DNA of 64,000 nucleotides from Musa acuminata AAA Group (taxonomy: Eukaryota > Streptophyta > Magnoliopsida > Zingiberales > Musaceae): positions 18,852,501 through 18,916,500 of the forward strand of contig NC_088359.1 of NCBI RefSeq assembly GCF_036884655.1, given 5' to 3'. Numbering within the stretch: the stretch's first letter is position 1; each line of letters starts with the position of its first letter. Below the pieces are notes generated by a model. The model did not search any database and was not told the DNA's origin. It was given only the letters and a program-made list of their open reading frames with translations. Shown here piece after piece: positions 1-8,771 of the stretch. The translations under genes and the position numbers were made by a program.

Positions 1-1004
1 ATTTCTACCAAAAACTTAAGAGAATTGAGGAGGGAATTGATAGAAAAATCACAGATTATATGACAGCAAGGATGTCTAATTTAATCAAGAGAATTTCAGC
101 AGTATAACAGCAATAAAATTGGTGCAAGTTGCGATAGCAGAATTGTCGTCGAAAAATTTCAGCGGGTTACGATAAAAATTTGTAGCAACACAAAATTATT
201 TTTGGAGATGAATTCCTTAATATATCAATCTTAGATGGAAGCCAAGATGATCTATGAAGTGTATAAGAAATTTCATTAAAAAAAAGATCGCAAATAGATG
301 GGTTAAGGCAATAATATCCCGCTGAAATTTTCTGCAGCACAGATTTTTAAGTATAGCAGATTGGACGTAAAATATTAGTAGTTTATATTGAGAATTTTTT
401 GATAAAACCAAAGGGAAATACACTGTTAGGAAGTGTCAAAGCTATCATAAAAACTTCGTAGAGATTTGGATAGAAACAATATAGTAACAAGATCAAACAA
501 ACAGTGCTATGCGGCTGAAATTTTACAGTGCAGATTTTCAAGTATAGCAGATTAGACGTAAAACATCAATGGTTTATATTGAGAATTTTTTGAAAAAACC
601 AAAGGGAAATATGCTATTAGGAAGTGTCAAAGATTTTATAAAAATTTCATAGAAATTTGGATAGAAAAAGCACAGTAGCAAGATCAAACAGATGGTGCTA
701 TGCGGTTGGAATTCTGCAATGTATCTTTCGTCGTAGCGATAAAAACTTTGTGACGAAAGGTTTATGCAGCAATATAGGAACAGTTTTTTTTTTTTGTATT
801 TTTAAATAAGGATAACTAAATTGCAGCAGCAGTAAGGTAGGAAACCAGAACCTGTTGCAATTCACGGGCAAATCAAAGGATGATCCACGGTGGTGGATAT
901 GATGGCGGAATTCGGCGACGATCTTTTAAGCAATTGTGGGAATTGCTTTGGGAGGTTGTGGAGGGCTGATGGATGGCAATGGAAGGGCAGCGAGATGCCA
1001 AGAA

Positions 1005-1020
1005 CGCTGCTCTGATACCA
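1005..1020 (-). other. Primer-binding site, initiator-Met tRNA type
   Basis: On the minus strand TGGTATCAGAGCAG follows the LTR end after a CC spacer. TGGTATCAGAGC is the usual plant LTR-retrotransposon site complementary to the 3' end of initiator methionine tRNA. It fixes the LTR boundary and the element's direction. Confidence 0.85.
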
Positions 1021-1022
1021 GG

Positions 1023-1363
1023 TGATAGAACCCTTGCAGATTCTAAACTTGGGGTTGATCTCTTTAGGGGATCAGCCTCCTTGGAACTCTATAGGGGTTC
1101 CTCCCTCCAAGTTGCTGCTCAAAGGCTGCAGAAAAGATTCATCTATTGCTTATGAAAAGAGAAGAAATACATGGCTATTTATAGGGCTTCTAAACCCTGA
1201 CTCCTAATAGGACTCCTACTTAAGACTCTTACTTCTAACCAACTCCTAGTAGGACTCCTAGTGAAGACTCCTATTCCCTTACAACTCCTAATTCTTCTCT
1301 AAGAAAACACCTCCTACATGAATGCCCCTCTTAATTAGGACTCTCCAAGCTAGAGTCCTAACA
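1023..1363 (-). repeat. Ty3/gypsy 5' LTR, reversed, single U3 repeat unit
   Basis: On the minus strand it begins TGTTAGGACTCTAGCT and ends TTCTATCA, so it has TG...CA ends. A TATA box (CTATAAATAGCC) lies at about 1172-1184 on the minus strand. It carries only one copy of the roughly 44-bp U3 unit (TGTTAGGACT...GGGGCATTC), while the sister LTRs at 6885 and 11900 carry six and four. Confidence 0.85.
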
Positions 1364-1934
1364 CTTACCAACTTGAACAATCTGTCACAAACATGTGCAC
1401 GACATTTAGAGTATGCACATCACAAGATCTATCTTGATCATGCAAAATTTCTTATCTTACATTGAAAATTCATACGTAAGTACGTAAGTAAAGTTGATTG
1501 CTCTAAATGAAAATTCTTCTTAAGTCAAAAACATTCAAATCAGATCACATTGCAGTCAGAACAAGTGCTCACTGCCTGCAAGCGGTGGCACCGCCCCAGC
1601 TGGAGGTAGCACCTCCGGTTGTCACGTGTTGCAAGCGGTTGCACCGCCCTAGCCAACGGTGCAACCACCCGCAATTCTGCCTCATTTTAACCCGAGCTAG
1701 GGCTGGCGGTGGAACCGACCCCAACTCACTCCCTTCCCCTCTTTACTCTTCCAAAGCTTCGCCACCTCCATTTCACCCCTCATTGCATCCCAAATACTCC
1801 TCATTTTGAAGCAAAAGATCAACAATCTCTCCTTCTATTGAAGATCTCACTAAGGTATTCTCTAAGAACCCCTTAAATTCTGTTTTTGATTCATTTACTC
1901 TTGCTCATTACTATCCTCTTAAATAGCAGTAGTT
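1364..1934. other. Gene-free stretch upstream of the 369-aa ORF, with GC-rich dyads
   Basis: 1364-1500 is AT-rich and unrecognised. About 1585-1700 holds several GGCGGT/ACCGCC-type dyads like those in the U3 of the copia LTRs in this window, but no TATAAATA box and no LTR terminus was found. 1720-1934 is pyrimidine-rich and looks like a leader. A possible small intron (AAG|GTATTC near 1853 to TAGCAG near 1929) would end just before the ATG. That intron is a guess. Confidence 0.4.
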
Positions 1935-3044
1935 ATGGGGTCTAGAAGATCCTCAAGGGACAAAGGGAAGAGGAGATTAGTGGAAGATTTTGATCTTACC
2001 CTTTTCGATTCAAAATATCATGCTGAAAAGTTTTCCTCTTTCGAACTTAGGAGTGTCAATAAGGGAAAACATGTAGATTTAAATGAACTAAGAGACTTAG
2101 AGATAATCCAATGGTTTGCAAACTTAGATCTACTCCCTATTTTACAAATTAGTGAACCTATCTATCCAAGACTTGTTAGACTGTTTTACAACAATATACT
2201 AGTAGATGAAGAAGAACGAATGTCTACCTATCTCTTAAGACAACACATCTCCATTACGGATAAATTCATTTGCGACATGATAGGCATTCCCCTAAAAAAT
2301 AGAGGACTTTATTTTAGAGGATCATGGGATGATGAAACTATTGGGACAGCATATGTTGAAGCCTTAGGAACAATTTTCGCCAATCCCAACTTAGCATTTG
2401 TTCCTAAAAGTTGTGAACATCTACTACCACTAAACACTAAGGTACTTCATTATATCCAAACTAGCATCATTCTCCCTAAACAATACCATCATGATGAAGT
2501 AATCCAAATAGAATTAGGAACTATGTATTGGATCATGAAAGTACATGACATCTGTCTTGGTTATCTTATCCAGCAAAACATGTTAGAACTATCTAAGAAA
2601 GACATTATGCTTCCATATGGTGGTATAATCACTAGAATACTGAAAGCATATGATATTCCAATACCACCGGAAGAAGAAGTAATAAAAGTAGATAGGTTTA
2701 GCATAATAAATAAAAATCTACTTCACCGATTAAGATGTGTTTATAGAAACGGTAATTGGGTTAGAATGCTTAGAAGAACCGATCCCCCCCAACTTGAACC
2801 GGAACCGGAAACACCAGTCTTTATGGGTACTCAATCTCCTCTGATCTGTCCCTTTGAGGAAACACATTCATTTGAGCAAGCTACTGCATCATCTGTCGAA
2901 GATATTGGGATTCGGATGGACCGATTTGAACAAAGACAAGAACGACTTGAACATCGACAAGATCAAATCCTATCTGAGTTACAGCAAATTCATCGACAAT
3001 TTGACTCTTTATTTAGGCACTTTAATTTTCCACCTCCTGAATGA
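1935..3044 (+). CDS. 369-aa protein resembling the plant 'putative transposon protein' family, coiled-coil C-terminus
   Basis: This is the only long uninterrupted ORF in the window that is not LINE or pol-like. Residues 1-20 are basic and Ser/Arg/Lys-rich. Residues about 50-260 look like a compact folded domain: a phrase YPRLVRLFYNN near residue 75, then FICDMIGIPL near residue 115. This pattern recalls the plant-restricted transposon-associated domain annotated as 'putative plant transposon protein' (PF20167). About 285-320 is Pro/Glu/Ser-rich linker, and about 325-360 (RFEQRQERLEHRQDQILSELQQ) is a likely coiled coil. No catalytic motif or zinc knuckle was seen. The ATG at 1935 is the first in frame after a pyrimidine-rich leader. 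Immediately downstream lies a copia RNase H tail, so the ORF probably travels inside a copia-like shell in place of gag-pol. Function is unknown, and the family match is by eye. Confidence 0.6.
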   Translation: MGSRRSSRDKGKRRLVEDFDLTLFDSKYHAEKFSSFELRSVNKGKHVDLNELRDLEIIQWFANLDLLPILQISEPIYPRLVRLFYNNILVDEEERMSTYLLRQHISITDKFICDMIGIPLKNRGLYFRGSWDDETIGTAYVEALGTIFANPNLAFVPKSCEHLLPLNTKVLHYIQTSIILPKQYHHDEVIQIELGTMYWIMKVHDICLGYLIQQNMLELSKKDIMLPYGGIITRILKAYDIPIPPEEEVIKVDRFSIINKNLLHRLRCVYRNGNWVRMLRRTDPPQLEPEPETPVFMGTQSPLICPFEETHSFEQATASSVEDIGIRMDRFEQRQERLEHRQDQILSELQQIHRQFDSLFRHFNFPPPE

Positions 3045-3348
3045 GCTTGTATGTGAACACAATCACCTATTGTTATTGTAAACTCTTTATTTTACTCACC
3101 ATGATGCCCTTTGCCTTGATCCTTGATATGGTTACCTAATGTATTTATTCGTGAGCATATGCAGAGTTACAAACATCTCTCATTGTTTAATCTCGTTATT
3201 CATTGTCGGATTTTACATTAAAACTAAATGTTTTTATAACTACTTTGAAAACCTTGTGCCTTGGTTTCCATGATAAATATGATTTGAGAAAATGATATAC
3301 CAATGCAGTTAATGAGTCATGGCATTGTCATGATATTATTATTGCCAT
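3045..3348. other. AT-rich spacer between the 369-aa ORF and the RNase H tail
   Basis: No ORF or recognisable repeat was seen. It could be the 3' untranslated region of the ORF at 1935-3044. The copia-like sequence resumes near 3320-3349. Confidence 0.4.
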
Positions 3349-3453
3349 AACACTAAACATCAACTAGCTGATATTTTTACAAAACCTCTAAGTGAAGAAC
3401 AATTTGATTTCATAAGAAGAGAATTAGGAATTTTGATGTGTCAGAATACATAA
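3349..3453 (+). pseudogene. C-terminal tail of a Ty1/copia RNase H
   Basis: The translation contains QLADIFTKPLSEEQFDF and ends at TAA 3451-3453. This is the conserved end of copia RNase H (A-D-I-F-T-K-P-L), and it matches the tail of the copia element at 34793-44871 (about 40590-40689). Gag, protease, integrase, reverse transcriptase and the RNase H active site are absent upstream, where the 369-aa ORF sits instead. Confidence 0.75.
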
Positions 3454-4551
3454 ACTTGTTGAAATTATTTTTCGGACTTTATTGATTGATTGATCAATTT
3501 CACTTAATTGCTATGATGATTTTACACAATTACATGTTAGAAATTATGTGTATGAATATAAAAAAATTTCCATGATGATAACCATGTTTTGTCTTCATGA
3601 TCATATTTGAAAATCAATAGCACAGTCTCGTCCGAATGCATGAAAGTCTTAATTTCGTTTTCGGATTCTCTTAAAAATCGGAGTTTCTCGATACATTATC
3701 CTCTTCGGACTTAATAAAGCATATGTCATAACGAGTTTAATTCTTATCATTGTTGACATATGAAATACATCTCTCATACACATATGTGAAGAATATTCTT
3801 TAAAGAAATGGATTTAATAAAATGATTCCTGATTATATAAATGATAGTGTTTTTACTAACAAGGATTTGTTTCTAATACATATCTTGATCCTTGTAAAAA
3901 TGAAGCAAGATTTAATCTCTCATCAATTTTAACTTCATTTAAAGTAAACTCACAAATAGATGGTGGAGATGCGGGGTAAAAACAAAATTAATATCTCCAT
4001 GTCATGGTTGCATAATTGACTCACTATTGAAAATGACATGAACCTAGTAAAGGCATCACACTTATGCTCAAAATTTGCTTATATTGTTCTCCTAGTATCA
4101 CAATTACCATGCTTTTTGTTGATGACAAAGGGGGAGAAATATATGAGTATTAATGCCATGCTTGCATCACCAAGCGATATATTAATTGCTATGCTATGAT
4201 TGCTATAATTTGCATTATGCCTTGTTTGTACCATGTCAAGATATCAAACAAAAAATCTTACTTCGCAGTTTTACATGTTGATATCTTACAATATGATGAA
4301 TTGCTACTATTACCATCTTTCAAACTTGTAATGTAAAATTTGAAAATGAATGTCAAGCCTTGACATCATCTTCAGAGAGATACATCATGATGGGAGTATT
4401 GATAAGTTTAAATGATTTTAACTTTATCAATATGTCTCTTGAATTCAAAGGTTTTGAATTCAAGAATGTTATCTCAAGTATGGCATATAGATAGGGGGAG
4501 TTACGGTTAACTCCATTATCAATTCATTGTCATCATCAAAAAGGGGGAGAT
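3454..4551 (+). other. Copia 3' noncoding region ending in a polypurine tract
   Basis: This is AT-rich sequence between the RNase H tail and the 3' LTR, collinear with 40690-41972. A purine-rich motif GATGACAAAGGGGGAGAAA sits at about 4122-4140. The terminal polypurine tract AAAAAGGGGGAGA (4538-4550) directly abuts the LTR. No convincing ORF is present, although SIRE-type elements can carry an envelope-like ORF here. Confidence 0.7.
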
Positions 4552-6362
4552 TGTTGAATCTCGGATTTTGATGATGAAGTCAATTGTCATTTGTTATCTA
4601 ATATATATGTTGAGATAAGTGTGCAGGATTAACTACGATGAAAGTAAGATATGCAGCAGGAGTTCCGCCGGAGTCAAGACAATGATCACGTTGGGAGTTC
4701 AATAGTTCGACGGAAGTTCGGACAGTCGTCGGAGGTTCTGCGGGAACAAATCCGAGAAGTCCATGAGCTTGCCAAAGAAGCTCGTCGGAACTCGCCAAGT
4801 GGATCGTCGCAAGTCCAGGAGTTTGCTAGAAGTCCGTAGGAGCATCACCGAGGGTTCATCAGATGATCGACGGAAGTTCGCCGGAAGCTCGCCGGAAGAA
4901 ACGATTGACGCACCGGAGCAAGTTGCAGTAAATGTCTTAGGAAATATCGTAGTTAGAATAATGATTAAGTTGGAAATGGGAGGTGATACCATTAACTTAA
5001 TCTCGAGGCAATTGGGCCCCTGAAAAATCTAAATTGGGCCGAATAGATCAACCCATTCGGACCCTAATTTCTACCAAGCGGTGGTACCGCCTGGGCTCAG
5101 TCTCTGAGCCAGACTGGGCGGTGCAACCGCCCCTGACAGGAGGTGGCACCGCCTGAGCTCGATCTTCGAGCTCTAGCAGAAGGTGCACCCGCCTCAGTCA
5201 GGTGGTGGCACCGCCTGAGCTCGGTCTTCGAGTTCTGGCAGGAGGTGCAATCGCCCTTGATAGGAGGTGGCACCGCACAGAGGCTCAGTCTTCAAGCTCT
5301 GCTAGGCGGTGCAACCGCCTCAGTCAGGCAGTGAAACAGCCCGATCCCGAAATTCCGGGAATTGACAGTTTTGAGCTCGGAATTCAAACAGGGTTGGGGC
5401 CTATAAATACCACACCCTTTCAGCACTGAAAGGGCACAAAAACACACTGAAATCCTGATCTTATTCTGTGATTTTTAGAGCTCAAAATTGTTGTAAAAGC
5501 CAAAAGTTCTTCTCCCTCTTTTCTTCCAAGTTCTGATCTTTAAAGAGAGGAGAAAAAAATTCTGTAAGGGTTGTCTCCTAAGCCCGTCAAAAGGAGTGAA
5601 ACTGTAAAAGGGTAGTTGGCCTTCGCCTATTGAAGGAAGGCCTCTTGTGGACGTCGATGACCTCGTCGGTGGAGGAAGCCAAAAGTGGATGTAGGTCAAG
5701 ATTGACCGAACCACTCTAAATCTCGGTTTGCATTTACTTTGAGCATATTATCTTTAATGCAAACCTACTCAAAAGCTTACTGCTTTTTGCGCATATACGA
5801 TTGGGTTTCAAGCTTTGCACTTTCCGAATCGGCGTTTAGACATAAATCAGTTTTATCGTACGATCATCATATTTTAGTTTGCGTTTACGTTTTGATTTCT
5901 ATCATAACTGCAAACTGCCTTTATATCCTTGCTTTAACTACATATCACTTAATCAAGTGATTTACGAATTAGCATTTAGACGTAAATCAGTTTTTTCGTA
6001 CGAATATCATATTTCAGTTTGCGCCTACTATCTGATTTGAACCATAACTGCAAACTGCATTTACATCTTTGCTGCATCTCGCTTAATCAAGTGATTTACG
6101 AATCAGCATTTAGACGTAAATCAGTTTTTTCGTACAAATATCATATTTCAGTTTGCGCCTACTATCTGATTTGAACCATAACTGCAAACTGCATTTATAT
6201 CTTTGCTGCATCTCGCTTAATCAAAAGTTAAAGTGATTTATGAATCAACTTTCTTACTGAAATCACTTTTATCGAACGAGCGCAGTTTATTTTTAATCGT
6301 AGAAGGTTTTCCGCTGCACTAATTCAACTCCCCCCTCCCTCTTAGTGCTCTTGATCCTAACA
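4552..6362 (+). repeat. Copia 3' LTR, 1811 bp (here called LTR A)
   Basis: It begins TGTTGAATCTCGG directly after the polypurine tract and ends ...GATCCTAACA, the ends shared by all copia LTRs here. In order it holds a GGAAG/TCGCCGG-rich module (about 4660-4915), a GGGCCC-containing stretch (about 5010-5040), about eight GGCGGT...ACCGCC dyads (5078-5340), a TATA box (5402-5409), and a tandem-repeat expansion (5828-6240) that makes it about 500 bp longer than its relatives. No matching 5' LTR was found upstream. Confidence 0.85.
5828..6240 (+). repeat. Tandem repeat of about 135-140 bp inside LTR A, about three copies
   Basis: The phrase TTTAGACGTAAATCAGTTTT recurs near 5835, 5975 and 6110. 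Each copy is followed by CGTACGAATATCATATTTCAGTTTGCG-like and ATAACTGCAAACTGC phrases. The corresponding part of the other LTRs (after the TATA box) has a single degenerate copy. Confidence 0.8.
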
Positions 6363-6884
6363 AGCATATGATACCTTATCATAATGATAGACAATTATCA
6401 AGCATTCATAAAACATTTCAAATATCTATAATGCATATAAAATACATTTTGATATGTTTCAAGCATTTGAGATGTGTCGCGATGTATTTGATGATTTCAA
6501 ATATATTTGAAGCATTTGTAAGCATTTACGCTAATATACATTTATCTCAAACATTCATAATGCCAATTTGTCATCAATTTATCATATTTCTCCCCCTTTG
6601 TCATCAACGAAAAGGAGAACCATTCAACAATGCAAGTGTGGAAAACAAAATTAAGTAATTTTCACACCAATTTATCCAAGCCATAAAGGATAGAGCAAAA
6701 ACTTTGCATGATGACCTTTTTGGATAAGCTAATATTTTTACTTGAGGACTTTTTGGTTCTTCTGCAAGTTTCTTTCTTCTTTTGTCATAAAATTAAGAAG
6801 AGGGAGAAAAGTAAGGAAAGAATCTATTAAGAACCAACTTTATGAAAAGATTTGAACCAAGTCAAATTCAAAACAATAAATGAG
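6363..6884 (-). mobile_element. Remnant of a reversed copia element: 3' noncoding region
   Basis: The reverse complement matches the 3' noncoding region of the copia element at about 41040-41590, including the purine-rich TTGATGACAAAGG-type motif and the phrase TTGCATTGTT. It ends where the gypsy LTR starts at 6885. A second reversed piece at 13331-13690 covers the adjacent part towards RNase H. I infer the gypsy element and other scraps landed in an older reversed copia copy. Confidence 0.65.
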
Positions 6885-7452
6885 TGTTAGGACTCTAGCT
6901 AGGAGAGTCCTAATTGAGAGGGACATTCTGTTAGGACTCTAGCTAGGAGAGTCCTAATTGAGAGGGACACTGTTAGGACTCTAGCTAAGAGAGTACTAAT
7001 TGAGAGGGACATTCATGTAAAACTATTAGGACTTTAGCTTGGAGAGTCCTAATTGAGAGGGACATTCTGTTAGGACTCTAGCTAGGAGAGTCCTAATTGA
7101 GAGGGACATTCTGTTAGGACTCTAGTTAGGAGAGTCCTAATTGAGAGGGACATTCATGTAGGAGGTTTTTTCTTAGAGAAGAATTAGGAGTTGTAAGGGA
7201 ATAGGAGTCTTGAGTAGGAGTCCTATTAGGAGTTGGTTAGAAGTAAGAGTCTTAAGTAGGAGTCCTATTAGGAGTTAGGGTTTAGAAGCCCTATAAATAG
7301 CCATGTATTCCTCCTCTTTTCATAAGCAATAGATGAATCTTTTCTGCAGCCTTTGAGCAGCAACTTGGAGGGAGGAACCCCTATAGAGTTCCAAGGAGGC
7401 CGATCCCCTAAAGAGATCAACCCCAAGTTTAGAATCTGCAAAGGTTCTAACA
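6885..7452 (+). repeat. Ty3/gypsy 5' LTR, 568 bp, six U3 repeat units
   Basis: It begins TGTTAGGACTCTAGCT and ends GGTTCTAACA. Repeat units of 42-53 bp starting (T)RTTAGGACT begin near 6885, 6929, 6971, 7024, 7068 and 7112. A TATA box lies at 7292-7300. The downstream half closely matches the LTRs at 11900 and 1023. Confidence 0.88.
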
Positions 7453-7454
7453 CC

Positions 7455-7467
7455 TGGTATTAGAGCA
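7455..7467 (+). other. Primer-binding site, initiator-Met tRNA type
   Basis: TGGTATTAGAGCA follows the LTR end after CC. It differs by one base from the usual TGGTATCAGAGC. Confidence 0.85.
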
Positions 7468-8771
7468 GCGTTCTTGGCATCTCGCTGCCCTTCCACTGCC
7501 ATCCATCAGCCCTCCACAACCGCCCAAAACAATTCCCATAATTGCTTAAAAGATCATCGCCGAATTTCGCCATCATCTCCACCACCACGGATCATCCTTT
7601 GATCCCCCCGTGAATTGCAACAGGTTCTGGTTTTCTACCTTACTGCTGCTGCAATTTAGTTATATTTATTTGAAAATCCCAAAAAAAATTATTCCTATAT
7701 TGCTGCATAAACTTTTCGTCATAAAGTTTTCATCTCTACGACGAAAGATACATTGCAGAATTCCAACCGTATAGCACTGTCTGTTTGATCTTGCTACTAT
7801 GTTTTTTCTATCCAAATCTCCACGAAATTTTATGACATCTTTGACATTTCCTAACAGCAGATTTCCCTTTGGTTTTGTCAAAAAATTCTTAATATAAACC
7901 ATTGATATTTTACATCTAATCTGCTATACTTGAAAATCTGCACCGTAAAATTTCAGCCGCATAGCACTGATTGTTTGATCTTGATACTACGTTGTTTCTA
8001 TCCAAATCTCTACGAAATTTTTATAATAGCTTTGACACTTCCTAATAGTGGATTTCCCTTTGGTTTCATAAAAAAATTCTCAATATAAACTTCTAATCTT
8101 TTACGTCCAATCTGCTATACTTAAAAATCTATGCAGCAGAAAATTTCAGCCGCATATTGTTGCCTTAACCCATCTATTTGCAATCTTTTTTGAATGAAAT
8201 TTCTTATACACTTTATAGATCATCTTGGCTTCCATCTAAGATTGATCAATTGAGGAATTCATCTCTAAAACCGATTTTTGTGTTGCTATAAATTTTCATC
8301 ATAGACTGTTGAAATTTTTCGACGAGAATTCTGCTATTGCAACTTGCACCAATTTCCTTGCTGTTATACTGCCGAAATTTTCTTGATTAAATTAGTCATC
8401 CTTGCTGTCATATAAACTGTGATTTTGCTATCAATTCCCTCCTCAATTCTCTCAAGTTTTTGGTGGAAATTATGTCGAGAAACCGCTGTTTCTTCGACGA
8501 CAATTCTGCTCTTACAAGACAGCACATACTTGCTACAACTTCCACTGATTTCTCTCAAACCTTTGCTGCCATCTACCACAGATCCAAAACTTTCATCCAC
8601 AGCCCTAAAACTCCACCAAACCACACCCTCAAACTGCACCCAAAACAGCCACAAAACAAGCCTAAATCGTAGCCAACATCCACCGATCCACCAACCCTTT
8701 CGACCATCACTTCTCTCAACCTATACATGCCTTTAACCTGACAACAAAAGAGAGATCTTAACATCATAGAT
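7468..8771 (+). other. Gypsy untranslated leader, about 1.3 kb
   Basis: No long ORF runs through this stretch. Phrases around CTTTTACGTCCAATCTGCTATACTT and AATTTCAGCCGCATA repeat loosely between about 7740 and 8150, giving an internal degenerate duplication. The small ORFs at 8419-8736 on both strands have no family features and are probably chance. Confidence 0.6.

Larger units (their letters stand above)
1..1363 (-). mobile_element. 5' end of a reversed Ty3/gypsy element (LTR plus leader), running off the window start
   Basis: The stretch is the reverse complement of the LTR and untranslated leader of the gypsy element at 6885-8465, including the leader segment that pairs with 8400-8465. 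On the minus strand the order is LTR (1363 to 1023), CC spacer, primer-binding site, then leader to position 1, so gag-pol would lie outside the window. The two elements belong to one family but differ at many positions. The small ORFs in this stretch fall in LTR and leader sequence and are not genes. Confidence 0.85.

Noticed and set aside
1507..1809. 100-aa ORF upstream of the 369-aa ORF
   Set aside because: It crosses the GC-rich dyads and pyrimidine leader; its Cys/Pro-rich, repeat-derived composition gives no family match.
4598..5023. Several overlapping ORFs rich in Arg, Ser and Glu in LTR U3 (also at 21629-21977, 32376-32696, 43638-43968, 47472-47802, 51918-52283, 53620-54057, 63245-63682)
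   Set aside because: They read through the CGGAAG/TCGCCGG module on both strands and are by-products of its low complexity.
5475..5714. 79-aa minus-strand ORF in LTR A
   Set aside because: It is antisense to the transcribed R/U5 part of the LTR and does not persist in other LTR copies.
4552..6362. LTR A and the gypsy LTR considered as one composite LTR
   Set aside because: Ends, repeats and downstream elements differ; only the TATA box and general layout are shared.
8419..8736. 105-aa plus and 96-aa minus ORFs in the gypsy leader
   Set aside because: They overlap on opposite strands in an untranslated leader, with no recognisable domain.
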